The notes below the pieces were generated by a model. It had not been told where the DNA came from. It saw only the letters and a list, made by a program, of their open reading frames with translations, and ran no database searches. From the NCBI GenBank assembly GCA_024516035.1, contig CM044955.1, positions 41,452,556 to 41,516,555 on the forward strand: 64,000 nt of DNA, given 5' to 3'. This DNA comes from Bactericera cockerelli (taxonomy: Eukaryota > Arthropoda > Insecta > Hemiptera > Triozidae). Below, in pieces: positions 54,861-64,000 of this stretch. Both the position numbers and the translations under genes were made by a program. Numbering within the stretch: the stretch's first letter is position 1; every line of letters begins with the position of its first letter.

Positions 54861-57800
54861 GTAAGTAATAACAGAGATAAGACCTCAGTACTACTCATCT
54901 GACAGACATACGATTTGTAACTAGAAGTTGGAGGGTTCTACAAGTATTAACTACAGGTTCTACAAGGCTAATATTCAGTAAGACGACATTGTTTAATTGT
55001 GATTTAATCACTGTAACTAACGCAAATATGATAACTTTCTTTTAAATATTCAATATTCATTCTTATTATGTCTTTAATACTAATATTGTAATTTCAAGAA
55101 CAATTGTCACCTTAAACAATTAAATCTTCTAAAAGATGATGTTTAACATAATTTGATTTTTACTGTATTAGGTAACTTTCCAAGATATTATTTTATGAAA
55201 AAAGTACTGTTAGAGTTACGCAGGCGCTTGTATAGACTCAGGTGTAGAAGAAATTTTATGATCCAGACTTTTCAAATGTAAAAAAGTTGCAAAAAGATAC
55301 CTTGTGTAAAAAAAAATCATGTTAATTTTGTCTCTTTCTTACAGGATGGCTTGATCGATAGAAATGAATTTGCATACTGCTGGGAAAAGTGGATCAAAGT
55401 TGTAAGTATTCAGCTTTTGCGATACTTTCATAGGAGGTATTTTAATTGTAGCTCTCTTTTTACGACACAAGTTTCTGTTTGTCCCGGAAACATTAGACTG
55501 AAGAATTCCTTTACCCCCACAGTCTAAAGATTTTTCTCATGTTTTACCGTAGTTCATGTTTTAAGATTAATTTTAAATTTAGTCATATTTTACTAACAAT
55601 GCCGTAACTGGTGAAATAACCATCCAAAATTAAAGTAAATAAAAAAATCCAATTATTTTATCTTCAAATTATTCACAGAAACGATTTGTTTTCCAGATCG
55701 TTCGTCCATTAAGTGCGTTTCTTGTGATCGATGTTCAGAATGATTTTATATCGGGGACCCTCAACCTGAGCCAATGTTCCGCCCAGCAGAACGGAATACA
55801 AGTAAGTTAAAATAATTGAATTTAATCGACTCACGCGTATTTATCACAGCAATCTCTTACCAGGATATTGGGCGTGTCTGATACGTGGAAATAGACTCAG
55901 TTCATTATTTATTTTTACATTATCTTGATCCATCCTCGTGTGCTTCTAATGGCATCCTATTAGTATGTACAAGAGAGTTTTATAGCTTACTAATGTTCCA
56001 TAGCGTCAGACCAGATCTGGCTGGGAGACTTCGAACAAGGAGTAGACCAGTAGTCTGGCCAAAGAACTATAAAGTAGACCATTGCCCAACTAACTTAGCT
56101 AACTAGCAGTTATTCAAGGGTTCAGTTTCAAGTAAAAACTCAATGTCTTCTATCTAGCACTGGTTAGTCTCATGAAACAAATAAGACAAACCCGTTCACT
56201 ACCGGCGAGAGATAATCACATTTTGATTAGTTTCATTATTATTAGGTATCTAAATTATACACTTAGGAGCACAAGCCTTTATTACTACGTGGACAGATCA
56301 AAAGCTCTGAAGAAGTCCTACCATACAGTACTTCCCGACTTTTCAGAATAGTATACAACGTATACGTCTACCAGCATGTAATATGATCGTGTTAACCCAC
56401 CACCATATTTTATCATTCCTAGTGTATGCATTGTTCTCTTAGTTTCAGTGTTCCACCTTTCTATGTATCTTTCTCTTATTGGTATACTATGCTTAGTTTG
56501 TTTCTTAATATCAGCATATCACGGGGCTGGCGTACTTTATCGTCTCTCTTAGTCGTTCTTTTATCCAATTCCTAAGTCTCCTTTGGCATATCTGTAACTT
56601 TTTCTCTCCTTCCATTGCGTGTTTCTAGGCTTTGCAACATTAGAATCCGACTGTTTGCACTGTCGTGACTGTGTTCTAGGATTGCCAATGTGAGGCAACA
56701 CGCACTGCTAGACCAGTGTGATAAACACGTCTCGGTATTCTGTATAGTGTAAATGTTTCATTCCAACTCTGTCGCCTTATGCGGCAACCAGGGTGGAAAT
56801 AGTAATTAAAATCATCATAACGAGATTTTGTCAACTCGTTCCCAAGTTGAAAAATAACGATGGTTTGGGAATTACATAGAGCTTTATTTGGAGAGGTAGA
56901 CCCTATAGTAACATCGTTATTGTGTACGTTTATGAAAGCTGAACTACTCGTGTGAAAGTATTTTTCTTCCCTATACAAAACTCTCCAAGTTTTAGCGCAA
57001 ACTACCGTCGAGAAAATTATTTTGAACTAAAACTGTCTAAAACTGTTCCCATTCTAATCAATATGTAGCTAGAATGTTGACTGGAGAGAAGTATTTCATG
57101 TCAGAAAGCTGTTAGACCACCAGTCAAAAATAGAAAAGAAAATTTCATTGTTTCCAAATGCCAAAAGGTTTATGCAATTTTCTCGTAAAACTTTGTTTAC
57201 TTGAAAATTAAGGAAATCTCATTATGTATCTAAACTATCCATGAGTCTATATTTTATTAAATGAAATGATTCTAAACTCAAATGCCAAAAGACGTCAATA
57301 TCTGTGTTAAATATGCTGCAATGACAAGAGTTGTGCATTTTTGTGTTAACTATGCTGCAGTACTGAACCCGAAGAAGGAAAAGTATTTGAACATGCAAAT
57401 GCATACAATGTCTCCTTTTATTGCGGAAGGTGATGTGGATTTTTACTAGTAACCTCTTGTTTTTTATTATGTTAATTTCCCTTTCAACTACGAAGTCCTC
57501 ATAACCACTGTGGTTCCACCCGTTGTTAACTTGACAAGCTCTTATTAACTTAGCCAGCCTGAGTGGAGCAGAACATGAGTTGACATTTAGAACAAATAAA
57601 TTTGAAGTTTTATTTGACAGTTTTTGAAGTTTACACAGGTGAGCTGACAGTTCACCGTGTTATATTTGTAGAACAACTTTGTTTACCTCTCAGGCAAAAT
57701 GCGAGAATGTGTATACATAATTATTATCCACTGGTAGCTCTAATACCTGGAGCATGGAATTTAACTTGATGGGTAGATGGCGTTGGAGAAGACGCTCGCA

Positions 57801-60800
57801 GGGGGAAATGACTCGTTCAGGAATTCTTCAGCAAGACAGAAGCCGACAAGCTTGTCCCCCGTGCTTTGTTTGCCGACCTCAAGCCCATTGTGATTGATGG
57901 AGTGAGGACAGGGACCTACAGACAACTCATCTCTGTCAAGGAAGACGCGGCCAATAACTATGCTCGTGCTCACTACATCATCAACAAGGACGTTATAGAA
58001 CTCGTCTTTGACATAATGAAAATTAAAAGCTCCTTTTATTCCAAAATTTAAGAAATATTCTCTTTCGTGAAATCTAAGCTGCTTCCAGGCATCCACAGGT
58101 GTTGATACCCCATCAGGCATTACAAGGAGTCTTCATTCTCCATTGTGGCACTGTCTCTGGCTTCACATCTCTCCCGAAGACTACGGCAACAAAAGTACAC
58201 TCCAGTACGGGACCGGTGCCTCAGGTGTCCACATCCGATCGTCTCCTTCATCACCGTCTCACTCAGATTCGACGCTCTCAACGTAGACCTGACGGAGTTC
58301 CAGCTGGTGGATTGACATCCTTTAGCAACACATCCTTGACATCCTGGTCACGCGGGAAAAGTACCAAGCTGGTGCTTTTCCCGCGTGACCTTCCCACACA
58401 TCGTGTTCGCGGAGAAAGCGTGCAACGATCAGCTATCTGTGGTGTAGATCATCAATGCCTGCTTCGAAACCGCTAACCAGCTGGTGAAGTATGACACCCG
58501 GCATGGCAAGTGTATGGCCTGCTGCTTGCTGTACCCAAGGATATGTTGCTAAAGGATGTCAATCCTGTCATCGCAACCATCAAGACGAAGAGAACTCTGC
58601 AGTTCATAAACTGTAGTCCTACTGGCTTCAAGGTGAGAAGCAACTACTAGCCCCCCACTGTTGTACGGGGTGGTGACCTAGCCAAAGTCCTGCGCGTCGT
58701 CTGTATGTTGTCCAACACGACAGCAATTGCAGGGGGTTGAGAACGTCTGGACCCCATGTTTGATCTGATGTACGCTTAGGAACTCAATTAATGTCCATCA
58801 GAAGATTGTTTAAAAAATCATCAAACAGGAAGTTGGAAGATGGGAATCTGCCGTCCGCCAGACAAGATACGAGGCAGTGGTGCTAACTCGTCTCAGAATT
58901 GGTTACACAAAACTAACCCACTCCTTTATCTAAACCAAGACCCCTCGTCCTGTTTGTACCTGTGACCATCCCCTGTCTGTTCGTCACATCATAAATGCAT
59001 GTCAGATCCATGATGCAAGTCGCCTATTCTTTGATCTTAAATCATCCTGAACGAACTCTACCAGTGAGGTGGACTCATTGATGGCATTTCTGAAAAGCGA
59101 AAACCTCCTTCACCTAGTGTAGAACTTCACCTAGTGTAGAACCAATATATAATATTAGTTAATTGGATGAAAGAAAAAAATCTGAGCAAAAAATATTTTT
59201 TCTTCAAAAACGAACACAATACTTCCGATTTCTAATATTAGAAATTTATCGAAAGTAAAAAGAAGATTATTTTTGATAAATATAATGGTGAGTTTTATTA
59301 CACTGTATTAAATATGTATATTTTTTTCCTATCATGCTTTATTTTCACGCAAAGAAAATCAAATAGCTGAAGCACATATGTTGCAGGAACTAACCTGGCC
59401 CGCTAAGCAAATATTAACATAAAGGTCAAGTAATAAAAAAAATTACCCCACATTACCACACAAACTTATTTCCCCCATTCCACTGTTCATACGATCCTAG
59501 GGAATTCTAGCTTACTTACCTCTCTCTCGCTCTACTAATTCGCCACTGAACTAGTACTTTCTTGTCTAGATATGGGTACCACAGACATTAATGTTGATAT
59601 CCATGCACTTGTGTCAGCAGCGGAATGTCCCCAAAAATCTCACTAATAAGCCTCATATAACCGCTTTAGTAGTTTTAACAGTTTACTATTTTACCCTTAC
59701 AATCCTCCTCTTCCAGGAATTCCTAGAAACATCTAGAAGTTCCTAAAATCAGGAAGTTCCTGCAACATATACAAGTAAATGTGTCTATGTTCGCCATTAA
59801 ATGCAAAGTGTTAAACATTGCCCCCCCCCACCTAGTCCTCTATCTAGACTGCAATAAAATACACCTCCGTCCTTGGTCTCAAGTTTTACACCAGCCCCTC
59901 CCGGCACTCAGCTACCTGCAGTGAGTGGTGATATCGTCTGGTCCCACCAGCTTGCATGCTCTCACTCAAGCTCCCAACTAGATTAACTTCTGACACGTAG
60001 GGAGTTAATTAGAGAAACTTTCCCAAATTATTTCGAAAGACGTAGCGATGTTTTCGGCTTCGATTGAACTTTGAACTTTTTCTATTTGAAATGGCAACCT
60101 TTATACCTAATAGACTTGAATTTTTACACGAGGATTTTCTATGTATAGGTACTTATACGAGGCTTTTCAAGAAAACTCACATACCAACACCATTAGCGTT
60201 TTAAAATTTAAAACTTTCTCATTCTTGAAAATCAAAGTTTAGTGAAAGGCAGTTTTTTTAGGTTCGAAATAGTTATTTATGGAGAAAATTAATGTATGTA
60301 TGTACTGTATACTTGCACTTTATCGTGATTTAAAACAGTTTAACCTACTTTGAAAAACATAATAGAGGGAAATAGACAATTGTTCATGAGGTAATTTTCG
60401 TATCCCTTATCACCTACTTCCTATGATTTTTCAACAAAAAGCAAAATGGTGTTAGTCCAGGATGTGATGATTTAGTCTAACGATGCAAATTAATACTGAT
60501 TTCTTTCCAAATTTATGAGAATGCATTGTCGGTGGTCAGTTGCAGGTTTTAGTTGGGGACAATTTTTCGCTACCTTGTGGTGTTTGGCGTCTAGAATAGA
60601 AGAAAATTTGACATTATCTTCCCCGCTTTATCTTCATTTTTTCTATCTTTCACTATGGTTTGTTACCAACTATACCAAAAAAGCTGTCTCATAGACATTA
60701 TGATCTGACATATTCATTATCTTCCCCGCTTTATCTTCATTTTTTCTATCTTTCACTATGGCTTGTTACCAACTATACCAAAAAAGCTGTCTCATAGATA

Positions 60801-63570
60801 TTATGTAACTATAACTCAAAAACTTTTGATTTGTTTCCCAGGTGATCAAGCCGATCAACCATCTTCTGGAGACGGTGAATTTTAGCGCGGTGTTCTACTC
60901 CCTGGATTGGCACCCGAGTGATCACGTCTCCTTCATAGATAACATCAAGCTGCGCAGGATTCATCACACGAGTCCGGTAAGGATCTTTTCTGTCTATTGG
61001 GATTTACTCCTAGTGTTCTATGATTGGTCTAGGTCTAGTCTTATGGCCGGTGACAAAACCATCAATGAATGACAAAACCGAGCTTTCGTGAAACCTCGAT
61101 TTTGCTCAATCTCGGAGTCACTCAATACCAGCACACTTGCGCTGATTTGACGAATCCTTTTGGAACTAGTGTTTCTAATCCGAGATTCGTAACCAAACCG
61201 AAGTTTCGTAAAATTGATAAAACCGGCCAGTAGGAGTGAGTATAAATACTCGTATGGTAATTTCTTTAATAAGGTCGGAATCAATGAGCAAATGTACTGT
61301 AAAATTCGTCACTGTAGAGGGACTCTTACTATTCTTTTGTTATTACCATGGTAACAGGTAACAGTCAATCACACAAATGAAATCAGATACTGTAGTAACA
61401 GTGTCCACCACAGCAGCGTTCATTAAATGCGGGCCTAAATCTCAATACTCAATTGAAACAGATGATTTCTCTGTGTATCCAGAGAGGAAATGCGGCAGCT
61501 GTGATGGGCACAGTGCCTCGTTCCTCATACTTGGAGGGAATTTTCTATATATTTTATAAATAGTTATTTTTTTATGAATATACCTGTTTTACAGATTTCT
61601 AATTCTTCTTGCGCCAAATCTGAAAACTAATCCATTCCCCCCCAGTAATTATTTATGTCTTTTTTTGTATAGGGCGTTCTTCACACCTCGACCGAGGTGT
61701 TATATTGGAGTTGGAATTTATAGAATATAATATACCTTGTTTATACTGCCGAGGTAAGACTGAAAAGTCCCTTTACTCCAGCAGTCTAGTCCCTTTACTT
61801 TACGAATTTATGAATTTCGTAAATAAAATGTTCCTTGTGTGTGTGTAGATGACGGCGGAGGAGGCCCAGACCTACGACACGGTAGTGTTCGACTCCCTGA
61901 CCCCCATGAAGCAGAGGCTCTGGCCTCGTCACTGCGTGCAGGACTCGTGGGGGGCCGAGCTGCACAAGGATCTCAAGGTAGTTAGTTTCTACTTATACAA
62001 ATACTTGCCAACCAATGCCAAAAAAAAGAAGAAAAAAAAAAAAAAAATAATAATCTTAAAATGTTTTAAAAAAACATATTCCAAGCATTTTATAACTCAA
62101 CAATGCAATGATGTCAAAATAAGCAATAAAAAAAAAATTACACCAACGTTACGTGCTGTTCCCAAGCGGTCACCCATCAAAGTACTCTCCACTCTCGACG
62201 TTGCTTAACTTCAGTGATCATACGAAAACTGGTGTATTCATCGTGATATGAACTTTGGCGGTGATTTAATGGAAAATATAGCACCAGAAAACAGTACTGA
62301 TCGAGTTAACTTGGGAAGTAAAAAAGTTATCATATTGGTTTTAAGCACTTTCGTGATATCACAACTACTCAAACTCGCTCTACGAAATCTACGCTGAAAC
62401 CAAGTTTACAAAATCTACTTGAACCATCGACCTACATGGTACAAGTCCGTCGCCTTATCGATCAAGCTACTGAGGTGTAGATACATATCCCTCAAGTGGC
62501 AGTAATGAGTTTACCTTTGTTTTGACTCCATTAACATTATCTGTAGGTAATAATAATAACACTCTTTAGTGGAAGTTAATCGCCAGGCGAGGTTAATGCT
62601 CAAAGCATTTTCCACCATATAACCCTAAGAGTCTTTTAATTATGTAGTCACGAACTCAAATTAATAAAGAAAATGCACTGGGTGGGATTCGAACCTACGG
62701 AAACCTACGCTACCTGGATTACCAGACTAGCACGTTAACCACTTGACTACCAGTCTTCTTATTCTTCTTCTTCTTCTTCTTCTTCTTTTACTCTGTCTTA
62801 CCCCGCTCAAGCAGGGTCGACGTTGTTCAACCTCATAGTTGAGGTTGATTGGTTTTGGCACATTTTTTTTTTTTTTTTTCCCCCTTCCTAACGCCAACGA
62901 TTCTATTTGATTTAACGTTCTGGATTTGGACGGGGGTTTTACGCTCCATTCGCTGGGAATCGTACCAGCTACCCACATTAACCTCACCCAGCCTGGGTAG
63001 GGCCGGAAATGGCACCACTGCCAGTGACTAGGTATAATGTAAGAGAGATACAGTTTTATTATAAAACGTTGCTGCCCACATATCTGAAGGTTGCTTAAAA
63101 ACACAGCATATTAATCAATACATTAGAGAACATCTTTTTTTTATACATATTTTCTTATTCTTCTTAATGAATAATAATGATATCGCCTTTTTTATACTGC
63201 CCGATTAGGACTATTAAAGTCCCATTATTCCAGCAGTAAGCCCAAGACATATTATTATGTGGTAAAAATCCCAAATGGGAGGATAACATGTCATGTCCCG
63301 GCCGGGTTTCGAACCCACGACCTCTGGAATCTTTGGATTCACAGAGTGCCGCCTTTACCACTGAGCTACCGGGACATAAGAAAATTGTTACTTCTCGCCA
63401 GGTGGTGGAGCATGGCATCAAGGTGTACAAGGGCACAGACCCGGAGGTGGACTCCTACTCTGTGTTCTGGGACAACAAGAAGCTGAAGGAGACGAGTCTG
63501 GTCAAACAGCTGGAGGCCAAGAAAGCCACCGATATCTACGTGTGTGGGCTCGCCTACGATGTGTGTGTTG
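54731..63570 (+). CDS. Naam: Nicotinamidase with N-terminal EF-hands (Naam-like), six exons, partial at both ends
   Basis: Nicotinamidase hydrolyses nicotinamide to nicotinic acid in NAD salvage. Exons: 54731-54860, 55345-55401, 55697-55801, 60842-60976, 61849-61977, 63402-63570, all GT-AG and in phase. Order: end of EF-hand 1 (DGYLNLTEF), all of EF-hand 2 ([13 protein letters not shown], split between two exons), then the cysteine hydrolase fold. Family landmarks are [10 protein letters not shown] (catalytic Asp), DWHPSDH (metal-binding Asp/His), and [11 protein letters not shown] with the nucleophilic Cys in the last DVCV. EF-hand plus nicotinamidase is the known arrangement of the insect Naam protein. 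The exon carrying the start and the first half of EF-hand 1 was not found, and the C-terminal exon(s) lie past the window edge. Introns are packed with SINEs, and the largest holds a tubulin pseudogene. Confidence 0.92.
54870..55035 (+). mobile_element. Degenerate SINE family A copy
   Basis: Shows GACCTCAGTA, TTTGTAACTAGAAGTTGGAG, GTTCTACAAG (B-box-like), AATTGTGAT and CAAATATGATAACTTTC in family order, with many changes. Confidence 0.5.
55345..55401 (+). CDS. Naam: Naam exon: rest of EF-hand 2
   Basis: 19 codons, [19 protein letters not shown], phase 0 at both ends (acceptor tctctttcttacag, donor gtaagt). The calcium loop has D, N, D, G, I, E at the expected positions once joined to the previous exon. 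Confidence 0.92.
55697..55801 (+). CDS. Naam: Naam exon: catalytic Asp strand
   Basis: 35 codons after ttgttttccag. [10 protein letters not shown] is the hallmark first strand of isochorismatase-like cysteine hydrolases, with the catalytic Asp. Donor CAA|gtaagt. Followed by a 5.0-kb intron. Confidence 0.93.
55802..57698. other. Naam large intron, left part: nothing recognised
   Basis: 1.9 kb of unique-looking AT-rich intron. Chance frames up to 100 codons show no domain. A degenerate SINE core on the minus strand may lie near 57490-57570 (GTTCCACC..., TTAGCCAGCCTGAGTGG). Confidence 0.5.
57699..58776 (+). pseudogene. Alpha-tubulin pseudogene (intronless, rearranged) in the large Naam intron
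   Basis: Starts with MREC at 57699 and follows alpha-tubulin through LEHGI, then [20 protein letters not shown] and [10 protein letters not shown] near 57866-57970. Further on come [20 protein letters not shown], [42 protein letters not shown] and FDLMYA near 58,770. It has in-frame stops and shifts, and large parts are missing (including residues before VDLTEF). No intron boundaries are seen, so a processed copy is likely. It ends abruptly at FDLMYA, where a LINE fragment begins. Two inverted copies of its own sequence sit inside it. Confidence 0.88.
58309..58389. repeat. Inverted duplications inside the tubulin pseudogene
   Basis: 58309-58338 is the reverse complement of 58536-58565 (29 of 30 bases). 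Immediately next, 58347-58361 (GTCACGCGGGAAAAG) is the exact reverse complement of 58375-58389, with a 13-base loop. The native tubulin sense is the right-hand copy in both cases. Confidence 0.9.
58777..59135 (+). mobile_element. LINE (non-LTR retrotransposon) ORF2 C-terminal fragment
   Basis: One frame reads [29 protein letters not shown], then (one stop) [20 protein letters not shown]. This matches the region after RNase H in Jockey/I-like elements, with its LTRLRIGHT-LTH and C-x-C-x-HPLTVEHI pattern. Broken by stops; directly abuts the tubulin pseudogene. Confidence 0.75.
59136..60611. other. Naam large intron, right part: nothing recognised
   Basis: AT-rich sequence with a C9 run near 59,822 and no coding or repeat signature I recognise. 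Confidence 0.5.
60612..60807. repeat. 103-bp direct tandem duplication upstream of a Naam exon
   Basis: 60612-60714 and 60715-60807 share ATTATCTTCCCCGCTTTATC and the following ~70 bases with two or three differences. The second copy ends about 35 bases before the exon at 60842. Confidence 0.85.
60842..60976 (+). CDS. Naam: Naam exon: metal-binding DWHPSDH segment
   Basis: 45 codons, phase 0. The [10 protein letters not shown] sequence supplies the metal-site Asp and His of nicotinamidases. Acceptor ttgtttcccag, donor CCG|gtaagg. A 103-bp tandem duplication lies just upstream. Confidence 0.93.
61849..61977 (+). CDS. Naam: Naam exon: W-P-x-H-C segment
   Basis: 43 codons including [16 protein letters not shown], the conserved 'WP.HC' motif of nicotinamidases; its His completes the metal site. 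Acceptor gtgtgtgtag, donor AAG|gtagtt. The internal ATG at its start is not a translation start. Confidence 0.93.
62142..62262 (-). pseudogene. Near full-length 5S rRNA-like sequence (pseudogene or SINE head)
   Basis: On the minus strand, 121 bases follow insect 5S rRNA almost end to end: GATGAATACACCAGTTTTCG, GATCACTGAAGTTAAGCAAC, GTACTTTGATGGGTGACCGC, then GGGAACA and CGTAACGTTGG. It has enough changes from the 5S consensus to be a retroposed copy. Unlike the other 5S-headed copies here, it keeps the 3' third of 5S and has no core domain. Lies in a Naam intron. Confidence 0.78.
62325..62478 (-). mobile_element. SINE family A (tRNA-like head)
   Basis: Minus-strand copy: tail words TTATCATATTGG, CACTTTCGTGATATCACAAC and CTCAAACTCGCTCTAC, then the head ending CGATCAAGCTACTGAGGT. 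Confidence 0.75.
62545..62756 (-). mobile_element. tRNA-like SINE (family E)
   Basis: Contains GGCGAGGTTAATGCTCAAAG, ATTATGTAGTCACGAACTCA, the B-box-like GGGATTCGAACC and TAACCACTTGACTACCAGT (A box, reverse). Very similar to the copy at 23740-23945. Confidence 0.72.
62758..62787. repeat. (TTC)n microsatellite
   Basis: About nine TTC/TTCTTC units directly after the SINE end. Confidence 0.9.
62811..63010 (-). mobile_element. SINE family B body and tail (tRNA-headed type), head lost
   Basis: Minus-strand core: CTCCATTCGCTGGGAATCGT, ACCAGCTACCCACATTAACC, CACCCAGCCTGGGTAGGGCC. The tail side reads GATTTAACGTTCTGGA, the variant that goes with tRNA heads at 17,200 and 32,640. Confidence 0.68.
63185..63378 (-). 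mobile_element. tRNA-like SINE ending 24 bases before the last Naam exon
   Basis: Body TATTATTATGTGGTAAAAAT and CCCAAATGGGAGGATAAC, then CGGGTTTCGAACCCACGAC (B box, reverse) and TTACCACTGAGCTACCGGGA (A box, reverse). Related to the copy at 9990-10398. Confidence 0.75.
63402..63570 (+). CDS. Naam: Naam exon: catalytic Cys segment
   Basis: 56 codons plus one base, ending [12 protein letters not shown]|gtaagg. The Cys of DVCV is the expected nucleophile and the substrate-pocket CGLAYD precedes it. A tRNA-like SINE ends about 24 bases upstream of the exon and another begins about 30 bases downstream. Confidence 0.93.
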
Positions 63571-63601
63571 GTAAGGAGAGCACTGTTCAATCACATGTTT
63601 A

Positions 63602-63745
63602 AGTTATCATATTTGTGTTAATCACTTTCGTGATATCACAACTACTCAAACTCGCTTTACTAAATCTACGCTGAAATCGGGACTTGAACCACCGACCTCC
63701 AGGTTACAAGTCTGCCGCCTTATCGATCAAGCTACTGAGGTCGGT
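63602..63745 (-). mobile_element. SINE family A, intact-looking, 30 bases after the last Naam exon
   Basis: TTATCATATTTGTGTTAATC, CTTTCGTGATATCACAACTA, then GGGACTTGAACCACCGACCT (B box, reverse) and TTATCGATCAAGCTACTGAG (A box, reverse). The best-preserved copy in the window, with 23591-23735. Confidence 0.8.
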
Positions 63746-64000
63746 TCAATCACATGTATTTTCGTTTCAAGAAAGTAAAATAAAATGGAAGTAATGGTCA
63801 TTGGTCCCTTGCTAGATTTTTTGCCAACATTTTGAATTGAATACTTTTATTTATTTGTACAAGATTATTATAAATAATACATCTCCTATAAGCTAAGTCT
63901 AACTTCTGAGGAGTCTAACATGTCTGTGAGACTAACCATCATGGAGGCATGGGACAGTTTAAGTCGTTCTTAACTATTTGCCGGGTAGCTATGCAGCTTC
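63746..64000. other. Window end, intron of Naam
   Basis: No exon recognised. The remaining C-terminal exon(s) of the nicotinamidase must lie to the right. Confidence 0.5.

Noticed and set aside
57761..58120. 119-codon minus-strand frame
   Set aside because: It is the reverse strand of the alpha-tubulin pseudogene.
1..64000. CRISPR array, prokaryotic operon or viral gene
   Set aside because: No spacer-repeat structure, no operon-like gene packing and no viral protein seen; introns and retroposons show nuclear eukaryotic DNA.

Overview
This is nuclear DNA from an AT-rich, repeat-laden animal genome, most likely an insect and possibly a hemipteran. The evidence is genes split by short consensus introns, a nicotinamidase with an EF-hand module like the insect Naam protein, and many short Pol III retroposons, Helitrons and fold-back elements. 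I cannot fix the species from sequence alone.

Layout. Bases 1-34,700 hold no gene I can support. They are unique AT-rich DNA studded with mobile elements: four non-autonomous Helitrons (the fourth lies at 35,448), several fold-back/TIR elements with TA target duplications, a pogo-like transposon with a broken Psq-type HTH reading frame, a LINE 3' end split by an element with a 9-bp target duplication, and tRNA- and 5S rRNA-headed SINEs. Bases 34,732-53,598 (+) hold one gene of twelve coding exons for a protein of about 1,600 residues. It has an acidic N-terminal half with about eight repeats of a D-F-I-K-type motif, a Tyr/Asn/His-rich middle, and nine C2H2 zinc fingers. All exon joins keep phase except for one apparent +1 shift near the start of exon 2.

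Inside the 7.3-kb intron 7 of that gene, on the opposite strand, is a small two-exon gene family (142 residues, not recognised). One complete copy lies at 44,061-45,163. A second lies at 46,786-49,837, where exon 1 has been duplicated again in a 1.16-kb tandem repeat that looks identical except for one A. Comparing the two copies gives clean 'empty sites' for a piggyBac-like MITE, an 8-bp-TSD mini-element and a poly(A) retroelement.

Bases 54,731-63,570 (+) hold six exons of the nicotinamidase gene (two EF-hands, then the cysteine hydrolase domain). The 5' exon(s) were not found and the last exon(s) lie beyond the right edge. Its 5-kb intron carries an alpha-tubulin pseudogene with internal inverted duplications, abutting a LINE RNase-H-end fragment. 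The zinc-finger protein is presumably a nuclear nucleic-acid-binding factor and Naam an NAD-salvage enzyme. Nothing in the sequence links the two beyond being tandem neighbours on the same strand.
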